From: Oscillospiraceae bacterium
GTDB lineage: Bacteria > Bacillota > Clostridia > Oscillospirales > Oscillospiraceae
DNA: 64,000 nucleotides
NCBI GenBank assembly: GCA_902774015.1
Contig: CACYHB010000006.1
Span: forward strand, 62,001 to 126,000
Reading direction: 5' to 3'
Positions 41,082 through 49,980 of the stretch are shown one piece after another (position 1 is the stretch's first letter; every line of letters starts with the position of its first letter). The translations under genes were made by a program, and so were the position numbers. A model generated the notes under the pieces. The model was not told the DNA's origin. It ran no database searches and saw only the letters and a program-made list of their open reading frames with translations.

Positions 41082-41659
41082 AATGCTTTTTCCTCCTGTC
41101 GGGAAGCCTCGATTTTGGCATGGGTGTCCTCGCGGATCGCCTCCCGCAGCGCGGAAAGTGCGGGGGAGAAGCCCACCCGGTCGTCGCAGTAGCGCAAGTT
41201 CAGGTCGTATTCGTTTTCCGACCAGGTTTTGATGTCGGATTCATTGTGCTGGATGAGCGCCTCCAGGCCGTCCAGCGCCTTGAATATACGCGCTTCCAGG
41301 CTTTTCCGCTCGTCCATTTCACGGAACAGTTCCCGCATTTCTCCGGCCTGCGGCGCTGGCAGGGAGCCGACCCAGGCTTCCAGCAGCGAGGCCTCCGTGC
41401 TGCGGTCGGCGTCGGTTTTGATAAAGGTCGGAATGTCGCCGGTGAAGGCCTCGCCCAGATCGTGGATGAGGCACATGCGCATCACCTTGTCCATGTCCGC
41501 CTCCGGGAAATCCTCCCGCAGCCAGAAGGCCATCAGCGCCAGACGCCAGCTGTGCTCCGCTACGCTCTCGTGCCTGCCGCCGGAGGTATAGCAGTGCCGT
41601 GTCGCGTCCTTCAGCCTTTCCGCGACGTGCAGTGCGTTCAAAAACTCTCTTGCATCCAT
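41075..41659 (-). CDS. HD-domain phosphohydrolase (YfbR-like)
   Basis: A 194-residue HD protein: SVAEHSWRLALMAF near residue 33 (first His), CLIHDLGEAFTGDIP near 64 (HD pair) and DGLEALIQHNES near 129 (last Asp). This pattern fits YfbR-type 5'-nucleotidases. ATG 41659 has GGAGAG eight bases upstream; a GTG at 41668 overlapping the upstream stop is less well placed. It is the middle gene of three overlapping genes. Confidence 0.85.
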   Translation of the reverse strand: MDAREFLNALHVAERLKDATRHCYTSGGRHESVAEHSWRLALMAFWLREDFPEADMDKVMRMCLIHDLGEAFTGDIPTFIKTDADRSTEASLLEAWVGSLPAPQAGEMRELFREMDERKSLEARIFKALDGLEALIQHNESDIKTWSENEYDLNLRYCDDRVGFSPALSALREAIREDTHAKIEASRQEEKALC

Positions 41660-41664
41660 GGGCT

Positions 41665-42624
41665 TCACTCTCCAAAATATTTATCGGCAAAATCGACCTG
41701 CTCCACCGCAAACTCCCGGCCGCGCAGATAATTGAGGATTCCGGCGTCGGTGGGGAAGTCGAAACGGAGCTTGTAGGAATAGAGGGCCTGGCCCTTTTCA
41801 TCGTAGTCTTTGTTGAAGCGCTCGCTGCCGTATTTGCCGTCGCCTACCAGCGGCCAGCCGGCGTGGGCCATCTGCACGCGGATCTGGTGTGTGCGCCCGG
41901 TGCCGAGACGACACTCCACCAGGCTGAGCGGCCCTTTGGATTTGAGCACCTTATACCAGGTCACGGCGGTTTTCGCGCCCGGCTCGGGCTTGTCCTTCAC
42001 AAAGACCTGGTTTTTCTTCGCGTCCTTGAACAGATAATTCTCCAGTTTGCCCTCCGCAGGCCTGGGGCGGCCGCGCACGGCACAGAGATAGTACTTCTCG
42101 ATCTCGCGATCCCGGATCTTCTCGTTGAGGATGCGCAGGGTCTCGGCGTTTTTTGCCGCGATGACGATGCCGCCGGTGTTCCGGTCGATCCGGTTGCAGA
42201 GGGCGGGGGTAAAGGCGTTTTCCTCCCTGGGCCGCCACTCGCCCTTCTGGGAGAGATAGGCCTGAATGTTGGCGATCAGCGTGTTATAATCCCAGACGCC
42301 TGCGCTGTGGCAGAGAACACCGGGCTTCTTGTCGGCCAGCAGAAGGTTCTCGTCCTCGTAGACGATGCTGAGCCTCGGCGTACCTACCTTGAGGTAAGAA
42401 TTCTCCTCCCGGGGCTTTTCAAAGAACTCGTCGTTGATGTATAATTGCAGCGTATCGCCCAGCTGCAGGCGGGTGTCTCGCCTGGCGCCTTTCCCGTTGA
42501 GCTTGATGCGCTTTAAGCGGATGTACTTTTGCAGCAGGCTCTCCGGCAGCAGGGGAACGGCCTTCCCCACAAAGCGGTCCAGCCGCTGCCCGGCGTCGTT
42601 TGCACGGATCGTCAATTCCTTCAT
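41665..42624 (-). CDS. RluA-family RNA pseudouridine synthase
   Basis: A 319-residue protein with an N-terminal S4-like RNA-binding domain (about 1-70: RLDRFVGKAVPLLP, LQKYIRLKRIKLNG) and a pseudouridine synthase domain. That domain has catalytic Asp in CNRIDRNTGGIVIAAK near 145 and RLGTGRTHQIRVQMAHAGWPLVGD near 235. It isomerises specific uridines in rRNA or tRNA; the RluC/RluD-type target cannot be set. ATG 42624 follows GAGG by six bases. Confidence 0.88.
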   Translation of the reverse strand: MKELTIRANDAGQRLDRFVGKAVPLLPESLLQKYIRLKRIKLNGKGARRDTRLQLGDTLQLYINDEFFEKPREENSYLKVGTPRLSIVYEDENLLLADKKPGVLCHSAGVWDYNTLIANIQAYLSQKGEWRPREENAFTPALCNRIDRNTGGIVIAAKNAETLRILNEKIRDREIEKYYLCAVRGRPRPAEGKLENYLFKDAKKNQVFVKDKPEPGAKTAVTWYKVLKSKGPLSLVECRLGTGRTHQIRVQMAHAGWPLVGDGKYGSERFNKDYDEKGQALYSYKLRFDFPTDAGILNYLRGREFAVEQVDFADKYFGE

Positions 42625-42655
42625 AAAAAACCTCGGTATGAAATGACTTTTTTGT

Positions 42656-42684
42656 ATTATACAGCGGAAAATAAGTGTTGACAA
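42656..42684 (-). promoter_or_regulatory. Promoter of the RluA-HD-ABC-F operon
   Basis: On the minus strand, TTGTCA (42684-42679), 17 bases and perfect TATAAT (42661-42656). Confidence 0.75.
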
Positions 42685-42706
42685 GTGGAATCGCTTCAAC
42701 TATAAT
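42678..42706 (+). promoter_or_regulatory. Consensus promoter of DUF177-rpmF
   Basis: Perfect TTGACA, 17 bases, perfect TATAAT. The -35 overlaps the opposing -35 by five bases. Confidence 0.88.
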
Positions 42707-42737
42707 ATCAAAGCGCGATTGCACGAGAGGTATTGCT

Positions 42738-43232
42738 ATGCGTCTTGATTTACGAGAGATCATCGAGGTTCCCGGCGGTTCCGTCCCCTTTGAAACGGAG
42801 CTGGATACCGGGCGGCTTTCGTTCCCGTCGGTGAAGGCGTATCCCTCGCGGCCCCATGCGGTGGGCCGCGTGTACAACGAGGCGGGCGTCCTCCATCTGG
42901 AGGGAACGCTGACGGCGGAAATGGTCTGTATCTGTGACCGCTGCGGCGCGGAATTTGACAGCGTGAAGGAGCTTCCGCTCGAGGCCACCATCGTGGAGGA
43001 GGAGAGCGAGGAATTCCCGGAGCTGTTCGTCCTGGACGGCAATGAGATCGACCTGGACGAGATCCTGGAGACGAGCCTGATCCTCGATATGGAGACCAAG
43101 TTCCTCTGCAGAGAGGACTGCAAGGGCCTCTGCGATACCTGCGGCGCAAACCTCAACCTCGGTCCCTGCGGGTGCAGGAAACAACGCGATCCAAGATTTG
43201 CTGTGCTTGAGCAGCTTTTGGATAAAGAATAA
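42738..43232 (+). CDS. DUF177 (YceD-like) protein
   Basis: A 164-residue protein of the YceD/DUF177 family, nearly always encoded before rpmF and linked to 23S rRNA accumulation. It has two Cys pairs, CICDRC near 73 and [21 protein letters not shown] near 130, which could bind zinc. GAGAGG precedes ATG 42738. It is driven by one of the best sigma-A promoters in the window. Confidence 0.9.
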   Translation: MRLDLREIIEVPGGSVPFETELDTGRLSFPSVKAYPSRPHAVGRVYNEAGVLHLEGTLTAEMVCICDRCGAEFDSVKELPLEATIVEEESEEFPELFVLDGNEIDLDEILETSLILDMETKFLCREDCKGLCDTCGANLNLGPCGCRKQRDPRFAVLEQLLDKE

Positions 43233-43272
43233 ATGTGCTGCTCAGAACAGCCAGAAATCAGGAGGTGTCACC

Positions 43273-43461
43273 ATGGCAGTCCCGAAAGGAAAAGTATCTC
43301 GGCAGAGACGCGATAAGAGACGTTCTTCCACCTGGAAGCTCACCGCCCCCGGCATCGTTGTTTGCCCCAACTGCGGCGAGTACTGCATGCCCCACCGCGT
43401 TTGCCGCCACTGCGGTCAGTACAAGGGCCGCGCGGTCATCAACGTCGAGGAGAGCAAGTAA
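43273..43461 (+). CDS. rpmF: 50S ribosomal protein L32
   Basis: A 62-residue protein with the L32 start [19 protein letters not shown] and a Cys4 zinc ribbon ([18 protein letters not shown]). AGGAGG lies six bases before the ATG. It is co-transcribed with DUF177 and closed by a terminator. Confidence 0.96.
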   Translation: MAVPKGKVSRQRRDKRRSSTWKLTAPGIVVCPNCGEYCMPHRVCRHCGQYKGRAVINVEESK

Positions 43462-43471
43462 GAGATAGCTT

Positions 43472-43504
43472 AAGGAGGAGAAGGGTAAACCTGCTCCTCC
43501 TTTT
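43472..43504 (+). terminator. Terminator of rpmF
   Basis: AAGGAGGAG / CTCCTCCTT stem followed by TT, ten bases after the rpmF stop. Confidence 0.8.
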
Positions 43505-43508
43505 GCTA

Positions 43509-43675
43509 TCGTCAGAAGAAGCTCACGGCATGCCTCCCCTTGCACAGGGGAGGCGCCCGAAGGGCGGAGGGCTTGGCGGAGGATGCGTGAAAAACGAGTG
43601 ACGAAGCGGGATGAACGCAACCCCTCAGTCAGCTTCGCTGACAGCTCCCCTTGCACAGGGGAGCCGGTAAGGAAT
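43509..43675. repeat. Intergenic repeat element with paired CTCCCCT hairpins
   Basis: Two hairpins share the core CTCCCCTTGCACAGGGGAG (43534-43552 and 43645-43663), with small hairpins GCCCGAAGGGC (43555-43565) and GTCAGCTTCGCTGAC (43628-43642) between them. The bases at 43510-43526 match 31437-31453 exactly. The layout fits a non-coding, MITE-like or REP-like element inserted between rpmF and the radical SAM gene. Confidence 0.75.
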
Positions 43676-43685
43676 CGTTATTGTT

Positions 43686-45050
43686 ATGGACAACATTATC
43701 AAATCCATCGACCCGGGCAGCCCGCTGCGGCATCATGCGCGGATCGGCGACAATTTGATCTCCATCAACGGCAAGCGGGTCGTGGACGTGCTGGACTACA
43801 AGTTCTACGCCTATGACCGGCACCTGGACGTGGTGCTGCGCCGCCCGGACGGGACGGAATACCATGTGGACGTTCGCAAAAGTGAGGGCGGCGATCTGGG
43901 ACTGGACTTTGAGAGTTATCTGATGGACTCTCCCCGCTCCTGCGCCAACAACTGCGTCTTCTGCTTCATTGACCAGCTGCCGCCGGGCATGCGCCCCACC
44001 ATGTACTTCAAGGACGACGATGCGCGTCTGAGCTTTCTGTTGGGAAACTATATCACGCTCACCAATCTCTCCAAGCGGGAGATCCGGCGGATCATCGACC
44101 TGCACGTGAGTCCGGTGAACGTGTCTGTCCACACGACGAACCCGGAACTCCGCTGCCGGATGCTGAAAAACCCGCGGGCGGGGGAGACCATAGAGACCAT
44201 GCGGCAGTTTGCCGAGAGCGGGATCGTGATGAACTGCCAGATCGTCTGCTGCCCAGGCTGGAACGACGGGGAGGAGCTGCAGCGCAGCATGGAGGACCTG
44301 TCCGCTCTGTACCCGGGGGTGCACAGCGTGTCCATCGTGCCGGTGGGCCTGACAAAGTACCGGGACGGACTCGAAAAGCTCAGGCCCTTCACGCCGGAGC
44401 ACGCTGCCGAGACCATCGATCAAATCACCGCCTTCGGCGACCGCTGCATCGAAAAATACGGCAGCCGCATCTTCTGGTGCGGGGACGAGCTGTATCTCAA
44501 GGCCGGGCGGCCCATTCCGCCGGACGAATTCTATGAGGAATACACGCAGCTGGAAAACGGCGTGGGCATGCTTCGGCTGCTGGAGACGGAATTCCGCTCC
44601 GCGCTGCGGATGTCGGACGCGCCGGACGGCGTGCCCTTCTCCATCGCCTGCGGAACCTCGGTGGGCCCCTTCTTTGCACGGCTTGTGGCTATGGCGAAGG
44701 AGCAGTGGCCGCAGCTCGACGGGCGGGTCTATCCCATTGTGAACGACTTCTTCGGCCACAGCATCAACGTCTCCGGCCTTATCACCGGACAGGACCTGAT
44801 CGCCCAGCTCAAGGGGAAGGATCTGGGAGAGCGGCTCTTTATCTCCCAGAACATGCTGCGCCGCCAGGAGATGGACTTTCTGGACGACGTGAGGCTGGAG
44901 GAGGCGAGCGCAGCCCTCGGCCTTCCCATCTACCCTACCGAGTCCGACGGCTTCGCCCTCTGGGACGCGATCTCCGGCGAACAGCTGCCGGAGCTGAAGC
45001 TGCCGGAACGCGGCGAACAGACGGAATACTATCCGTACAATCAGAACTGA
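43686..45050 (+). CDS. Radical SAM protein with PDZ and DUF512 domains
   Basis: A 454-residue protein: an N-terminal PDZ-like domain (residues 1-60, IDPGSPLRHHARIGDNLISING), a radical SAM core with CANNCVFC near residue 87 (CxxxCxxC cluster ligands), then DUF512. Such proteins are conserved in Clostridia next to der. The reaction is unknown. Two further CC/C sites (QIVCCPGWNDG near 178) lie in the core. The ribosome site AAGGAATC is 12 bases away, weak for this genome, and the upstream 170 bases are a repeat element. Confidence 0.88.
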   Translation: MDNIIKSIDPGSPLRHHARIGDNLISINGKRVVDVLDYKFYAYDRHLDVVLRRPDGTEYHVDVRKSEGGDLGLDFESYLMDSPRSCANNCVFCFIDQLPPGMRPTMYFKDDDARLSFLLGNYITLTNLSKREIRRIIDLHVSPVNVSVHTTNPELRCRMLKNPRAGETIETMRQFAESGIVMNCQIVCCPGWNDGEELQRSMEDLSALYPGVHSVSIVPVGLTKYRDGLEKLRPFTPEHAAETIDQITAFGDRCIEKYGSRIFWCGDELYLKAGRPIPPDEFYEEYTQLENGVGMLRLLETEFRSALRMSDAPDGVPFSIACGTSVGPFFARLVAMAKEQWPQLDGRVYPIVNDFFGHSINVSGLITGQDLIAQLKGKDLGERLFISQNMLRRQEMDFLDDVRLEEASAALGLPIYPTESDGFALWDAISGEQLPELKLPERGEQTEYYPYNQN

Positions 45051-45054
45051 GGAT

Positions 45055-45540
45055 ATGGCACAGGATATTACGCTGCCGGTGGCGGACGGCTATGTGAACG
45101 TCCGCGTCGGCGCGATCATACAAAAGGGCGGCAAGCTCCTCATGGTGGGCAGCAAAGACTTCGACTATTATTATTCCGTGGGCGGACGGATCCAGTTCGG
45201 AGAGAGCGCCGAGGAGGCGATCCGCCGCGAAGTGCTGGAGGAGACCGGATGCGCGCTGGAGATCGAGCGCCTGGGCTTCATCCATGAGGACTTTTTCCTC
45301 TGCGATTCCCCCTCCAAGTGGGGGAAACCCATTTATGAGATCGCATTTTATTTCTATATGAAAACGCCGGAGGACTTTGCGCCGCGCTGCGGCAGTCTGA
45401 ACGGCGAAGGACACGGCGAATGGCTGGAATGGGTCGACCCGGAAACGGAGAAAACGCTTTACCCGGCCTTTTTCCGGACGGAGCTGGACAGGAACTGCCC
45501 CGGCGTCCGTCACATTGTCTCAGACGAAAGACCTGAGTGA
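45055..45540 (+). CDS. NUDIX hydrolase
   Basis: A 161-residue protein with the full Nudix box starting GGRIQFGESAEEAIRREV near residue 43 and ending LEETG. It hydrolyses a nucleoside diphosphate linked to another moiety, with Mg. It starts four bases after the radical SAM gene and leads into der, so it belongs to the same operon. The substrate cannot be assigned. Confidence 0.88.
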   Translation: MAQDITLPVADGYVNVRVGAIIQKGGKLLMVGSKDFDYYYSVGGRIQFGESAEEAIRREVLEETGCALEIERLGFIHEDFFLCDSPSKWGKPIYEIAFYFYMKTPEDFAPRCGSLNGEGHGEWLEWVDPETEKTLYPAFFRTELDRNCPGVRHIVSDERPE

Positions 45541-45558
45541 GAAAAGGAGGTTTGCCTT

Positions 45559-46884
45559 ATGTCAAGACCCCTGGTCGCCATCGTGGGGCGGCCCAATGTG
45601 GGCAAATCCATGCTCTTTAACCGCCTGGTGGGGCAGCGCCTCTCCATTGTGGAGGATACCCCGGGCGTCACCCGCGACCGGCTCTATGCCGAGTGCGAGT
45701 GGTGCGGGCGGAAATTCGATATGGTAGACACCGGCGGCATCGAACCCAGCACCGACAGCGAGATCCTGCTCTTTATGCGCGAGCAGGCGCAGATCGCGAT
45801 CGACGCTGCCACGGTGATCGTGCTGGTGACCGATCTGCGCACCGGCGTGACCGCGGCGGACAAGGACGTGGCCAACATGCTGCTGCGATCGAAAAAGCCC
45901 GTGGTGCTGGCCGTCAACAAAGCCGACTCCACCGGCGCCACCGACCTTGGCGTGTACGAGTTCTATTCTCTGGGTCTGGGCGACCCGATCCCTGTCTCCG
46001 CCGTGCACGGCCACGGCACCGGGGACCTGCTGGACGAGTGCCTCAAATACTTCCCGGAGCAGGACGAGGAAGAGGAAGAGGCGGACCGCATCAAGGTCGC
46101 CATCATCGGCAAGCCCAACGTGGGCAAGTCCTCTCTCGTGAACCACATCCTGGGCCAGAAGCGCGTCATCGTCTCCGACGTGGCGGGCACCACCCGGGAC
46201 GCGGTGGACACCAGCTACGAAAACGAATTCGGAAAATACCTCTTCATCGACACCGCCGGCATCCGCCGCAAGTCCAAAGTGGACGAGCGGGTGGAGAAAT
46301 TCTCGGTCATGCGCGCGCAGCTTGCTATCGAGCGGGCGGACGTGTGCCTGATCCTGATCGACGCCCGCGACGGCGTCACCGATCAGGACACCAAGATCGC
46401 GGGGCTTGCCCATGAGGCGGGCAAGGCCAGCATCATCGTCGTGAACAAGTGGGATCTGGTGGAAAAAGAGACCGGCACCATGGAGAAGATGCGCAAGGAC
46501 GTCATGCGCGACCTGAGCTTTATGAGCTATGCCCCCGTCCTCTTTATCTCCGCCCTGACCGGCCAGCGCACCGACCGCATCTTTGAACTGATCAACTTCG
46601 TCAACGACCAGAGCAATATGCGCATCTCCACCGGGATGCTCAACAACGTCCTGGCCGACGCCCAGGCGCGCGTGCAGCCGCCCACGGACAAGGGCCGCCG
46701 CCTGAAGATCTACTACATGACCCAGACCGGAATCAAGCCGCCCAACTTCGTCATCTTCTGCAACAGCCGGGAGCTGTTCCATTTCTCCTATCAGCGCTAT
46801 CTGGAAAACCAGATCCGGGCAGTCTTCGGGCTGGAGGGTACGCCCGTGCGCATCGTGATCCGCCAGAAGGGGGACAAAGAATGA
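45559..46884 (+). CDS. der: Ribosome biogenesis GTPase Der
   Basis: A 441-residue protein with two tandem GTPase domains: GRPNVGKSMLFNR near residue 9 and DTGGIEP near 57, then GKPNVGKSSLVNH near 185 and DTAGIRRK near 232. A C-terminal KH-like domain follows. Der helps assemble the 50S subunit. The length is normal. AAAGGAGG lies nine bases before the ATG. Confidence 0.95.
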   Translation: MSRPLVAIVGRPNVGKSMLFNRLVGQRLSIVEDTPGVTRDRLYAECEWCGRKFDMVDTGGIEPSTDSEILLFMREQAQIAIDAATVIVLVTDLRTGVTAADKDVANMLLRSKKPVVLAVNKADSTGATDLGVYEFYSLGLGDPIPVSAVHGHGTGDLLDECLKYFPEQDEEEEEADRIKVAIIGKPNVGKSSLVNHILGQKRVIVSDVAGTTRDAVDTSYENEFGKYLFIDTAGIRRKSKVDERVEKFSVMRAQLAIERADVCLILIDARDGVTDQDTKIAGLAHEAGKASIIVVNKWDLVEKETGTMEKMRKDVMRDLSFMSYAPVLFISALTGQRTDRIFELINFVNDQSNMRISTGMLNNVLADAQARVQPPTDKGRRLKIYYMTQTGIKPPNFVIFCNSRELFHFSYQRYLENQIRAVFGLEGTPVRIVIRQKGDKE

Positions 46885-47531
46885 TCGCCTATTGGATCCT
46901 GCTGCTCCTGACTGCCTTCGTGGCCTATGTCAGCGGCAGCATCAGCACCCTGCGGGTGGCCTCCCGCTTCGTGTTCCGGCGCAATTTGCGACGCCTCGGC
47001 ACCGGCAGCATCTTCATCTCCAACTTCCGCCGTCTCTTCGGCTGGTGGGGCGCGGTGAAGCTCCTGCTCACCGAGGTAATCAAAGACCTTCTCCCCATCC
47101 TCTTCGGCGCCCTGCTGCTTGCCATCAAGGGGCATGCCGCGGTGGGCGCGGCCTTCGCGGCCTTCTGCATGCTGCTTGGCAGGCTCTGGCCGGTGTTCAA
47201 CGGCTTCAAGGGCAGCCATCACGGCTGCGTGGCCCTGGTGGTGGCTGCGCTGTGCGTGGACGTCTCCATGGGCGCCTCCGCCGCTGTGGTCATGCTGCTT
47301 GCGATCTGGTTCACCCGCTACCTCTCCCTTGGCGCGGCGGCCGGCGCCGCCGTGATGATCGTCACCGCCCTGCTGGTGGTGGACGACCGGCTGCTGATGC
47401 TCCTGAGCATCTTCTGCGCGGTGATGGTTCTGGTATACCACGTTCCCGCCCTGCTGCGCCTGAGCCAGGGAAAAGAACAGCGCCTCAGCTTTGAGGAGGA
47501 CATCACTTACAAGTTCGATGAGAAGTTCTGA
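46881..47531 (+). CDS. PlsY-like acyltransferase homologue, divergent
   Basis: A 216-residue membrane protein with about six hydrophobic segments, overlapping der by four bases. In many Firmicutes plsY follows der. Motif 1 is partly kept (GSISTLRVA, then [15 protein letters not shown]), but the GFKGGKG phosphate-binding loop of PlsY reads GFKGSHHG. True PlsY transfers acyl from acyl-phosphate to glycerol-3-phosphate. This copy may have changed or lost activity, and another PlsY may exist elsewhere. Confidence 0.75.
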   Translation: MIAYWILLLLTAFVAYVSGSISTLRVASRFVFRRNLRRLGTGSIFISNFRRLFGWWGAVKLLLTEVIKDLLPILFGALLLAIKGHAAVGAAFAAFCMLLGRLWPVFNGFKGSHHGCVALVVAALCVDVSMGASAAVVMLLAIWFTRYLSLGAAAGAAVMIVTALLVVDDRLLMLLSIFCAVMVLVYHVPALLRLSQGKEQRLSFEEDITYKFDEKF

Positions 47532-47547
47532 ACACTGACGAACCGTC

Positions 47548-47584
47548 GCCCCGGGCGCAGCGGTGCTTCCGCTGCGCCCGGGGC
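47548..47584 (+). terminator. Strong GC hairpin after the PlsY-like gene
   Basis: A perfect 16-bp stem (47548-47563 / 47569-47584) with a five-base loop, followed only by ATTT. It is probably a terminator for the operon 43686-47531. Confidence 0.7.
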
Positions 47585-47602
47585 ATTTCCAGCAGCTTCT
47601 AT

Positions 47603-47631
47603 TTGACATTTTTCGGGCGCTGGTATAAAGT
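47603..47631 (+). promoter_or_regulatory. Putative promoter of mntP
   Basis: Perfect TTGACA. TATAAA follows after 15 bases, or TAAAGT after 17. The leader is only about 25-30 bases, too short for the manganese riboswitch seen before some mntP genes. Confidence 0.55.
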
Positions 47632-47656
47632 AAACTCTTACAGAGGTGAGAAAAAA

Positions 47657-48220
47657 GTGCATTTTGCGGAACTGTTTTTGATCGGCGTCGGCCTGAGCAT
47701 GGACGCCTTCGCGGTCTCGATCTGCAAGGGGCTGAGCGTGCACGCCCTCAAGCCGAAGCACGCGCTCCTGGCCGGACTCTATTTCGGCGGCTTTCAGTTC
47801 CTGATGCCGGTGATCGGCTGGCTGCTGGGCTATCGCTTTGAGGCGATGATCCAGAGCGTGGACCACTGGATCGCCTTCGGCCTGCTGTCCCTGATCGGCG
47901 GCAACATGATCAAGGAGTCCTTCGACAGCGAGGACGAGCTGAGCGACGATTTCGGCGTGAAAACCATGGCGCTGCTGGCTGTGGCCACCAGTATCGACGC
48001 GCTGGCCGTCGGCGTGACCTTCGCCTTCCTGGAGGTGAAGATCCTCCCGGCTGCCGGACTCATCGGCGTGACGACTTTTCTCCTGTCCGCCGCGGGCATC
48101 TGCATCGGCCACGTCTTCGGCATGCGCTATAAAGCAAAAGCGGAGCGCCTGGGCGGCGCTATCCTGATCCTGATGGGCCTGAAGATCCTGCTGGAGCATT
48201 TGGGATACATACATTTTTAG
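47657..48220 (+). CDS. mntP: Manganese efflux pump MntP
   Basis: A 187-residue protein with six membrane helices and the MntP repeat motif: [14 protein letters not shown] near residue 11 and [15 protein letters not shown] near 111, both carrying a membrane Asp. It exports Mn2+. GTG 47657 is preferred, with AGAGGTGAG upstream. It is followed nine bases later by a VanY gene. Confidence 0.9.
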   Translation: MHFAELFLIGVGLSMDAFAVSICKGLSVHALKPKHALLAGLYFGGFQFLMPVIGWLLGYRFEAMIQSVDHWIAFGLLSLIGGNMIKESFDSEDELSDDFGVKTMALLAVATSIDALAVGVTFAFLEVKILPAAGLIGVTTFLLSAAGICIGHVFGMRYKAKAERLGGAILILMGLKILLEHLGYIHF

Positions 48221-48229
48221 GACGCGTAT

Positions 48230-49072
48230 ATGGTCAAAGCAAAAGGAAAAATCTTTCTGGGCGTGGTGGTCGCGCTGGGGCTGATGCTGGGCGTGATGAT
48301 CCAGCTGACGCTCCTGGCCCGCGACCAGCGCCAGCGCCTGCTCGCGGGAGAGCGGCTGGCCCGCGCCATGACGGCCGCCGCCGTCGAGACCCTGGACGCC
48401 CGGCACAGCCTGGAGCGGGAAACGGTGCTTGCGGCGCAGACCGCTCTGCTGGGGCAGCCGCAGGAGCGCGCCGAGGCGCTTTCCGGCGAGCAGCCGGAAC
48501 TGCTGCTGGTGGTGAACCCCTGGAATCCTCTGCCGGAGGACTACACGGTGGAGCTGGAGCCGGTGGGCCGAGAGTTCGGTACCGATTACAAGGCGGACGT
48601 TCGCTGCGCCGCAAGCCTCATGCAGATGATCGCCGACTGCCGGGAGGCGGGAAACCACCCCTGGATCTGCTCGGCCTACCGGACCCGGTTCAGCCAGCAG
48701 CAGCTCTTTGACAACAAGGTGCTGCGCGTGATCCTGGAAGGACACAGCCGGGAGGAGGCGCCGGAGATCGCGGCCACCACGGTGGCTTATCCCGGCACCA
48801 GCGAGCACGAGCTGGGCCTGGCGATGGACATCATCGATGAATTCTACCCTTATCTGGACGAGAGACAGGAGAGCACTTCCACACAGAAATGGCTGATGGA
48901 AAACTGCTGGCGCTACGGCTTTATCCTCCGCTATCCCAACGGGACTTCGGACGTCACGGGCATCATCTACGAGCCCTGGCACTACCGCTATGTGGGCGAG
49001 CGTTACGCCAGGGAGATCACGGAACTGGGCGTGACGCTGGAGGAGTATGTGGAAATGCGCCGCGGACGGTAA
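48230..49072 (+). CDS. VanY-like D,D-carboxypeptidase (M15B)
   Basis: A 280-residue protein with an N-terminal membrane anchor (8-28), a helical stretch, and the M15B domain: ICSAYRTR near 140, GTSEHELGLAMDI near 187 and EPWHYRYVG near 245. All ligands and the catalytic Glu are present. It trims peptidoglycan stem peptides outside the membrane. The segment VVNPWNPLPEDY near residue 90 recurs in the next gene, so the two are tandem paralogues. Confidence 0.88.
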   Translation: MVKAKGKIFLGVVVALGLMLGVMIQLTLLARDQRQRLLAGERLARAMTAAAVETLDARHSLERETVLAAQTALLGQPQERAEALSGEQPELLLVVNPWNPLPEDYTVELEPVGREFGTDYKADVRCAASLMQMIADCREAGNHPWICSAYRTRFSQQQLFDNKVLRVILEGHSREEAPEIAATTVAYPGTSEHELGLAMDIIDEFYPYLDERQESTSTQKWLMENCWRYGFILRYPNGTSDVTGIIYEPWHYRYVGERYAREITELGVTLEEYVEMRRGR

Positions 49073-49188
49073 ACCGGCAGAAACCTTAAGCTTTCTTAAA
49101 ATGGAACAAGCTGCCTGTTCTTTTCGTCAGAGATGTGATATGATATGGCCGTGTCCGGAACTGTGAGAAGCCGAGAGGAGGCGATCGG

Positions 49189-49881
49189 ATGCCAAGCGAG
49201 CATCTTGCCGTGAAGCGAAGAAAAATCAAGCCGTGGATCCTGATCGTCCTCGGCGTGCTGGCGCTGGCGCTGCTGATCCTGCTGGGCTTCCGGCTCAAGG
49301 GCTGGCGGCATCAGGGCCAGGAGAGCCGCATGACCGTGCTGGTCAATCCCTGGAACGCGGTGGAAAACAGCGGCTTTTCTCCGAACCTGACCGAGCAGGA
49401 CGGCCTGCAGATAGACAAAAGCATCAAAAAGCCGCTGGGCGAGCTGCTGAGCGCGGCGCGTCAGGCGGGCTTCTCTCCGGTACTCACCGCGGCTTACCGG
49501 ACGCGTGAGGAGCAGCTGGAGCTGTTTGACGCCACCGTGCGCGATCTGCTTGCCGGCGGAGAGCTGAGCGAGAACGAGGCGATGGAGATCGCCGCGATGC
49601 GGGTCGGCCGCCCCGGCACCAGCGAGCACGAGCTGGGCCTTGCGGTGGACTTCGCGGAGGACGAGGCACTTTTCTCGTGGCTGCGGGAAAACGCCTGGCG
49701 TTACGGCTTTATCCTCCGCTACCCCAACGGCAGCGAGAGTCTGACCGGCAGGGACGCGGACCCCGGGCATTATCGCTACGTGGGCGCCGCTGCGGCGGAG
49801 CAGATCCACGCGATGAACGCCACGCTGGAGGAATACCTCTCCCTGTTCTACGGTGACAGCGCGCAGGTCATTTTTGAATAA
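49189..49881 (+). CDS. VanY-like M15 protein with altered catalytic motif
   Basis: A 230-residue paralogue of the preceding gene: membrane helix (about 15-36), VLVNPWNAVENS near 51, TAAYRTREEQ near 101 and GTSEHELGLAVDF near 144. The last motif reads ADPGHYRYVG where active VanY proteins have EPWHYRYVG. The metal His stays, the catalytic Glu becomes Asp and the Trp becomes Gly. Activity may be lowered or lost. It may have become a regulator or peptidoglycan-binding protein. Confidence 0.82.
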   Translation: MPSEHLAVKRRKIKPWILIVLGVLALALLILLGFRLKGWRHQGQESRMTVLVNPWNAVENSGFSPNLTEQDGLQIDKSIKKPLGELLSAARQAGFSPVLTAAYRTREEQLELFDATVRDLLAGGELSENEAMEIAAMRVGRPGTSEHELGLAVDFAEDEALFSWLRENAWRYGFILRYPNGSESLTGRDADPGHYRYVGAAAAEQIHAMNATLEEYLSLFYGDSAQVIFE

Positions 49882-49980
49882 TAACAAGTACACCGCCGGG
49901 AGCGCCGCTCCCGGCGGCTTCCTTTCTGGAAAATCTTTTCCCGTCTTGCCAGAGCGGGGATGCTCGTGTAAAATGGCCTC

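Noticed and set aside
47585..47656. Possible manganese (yybP-ykoY) riboswitch before mntP
   Set aside because: Only about 30 bases separate the promoter from the start codon, too short for the aptamer, and its conserved loops are absent.
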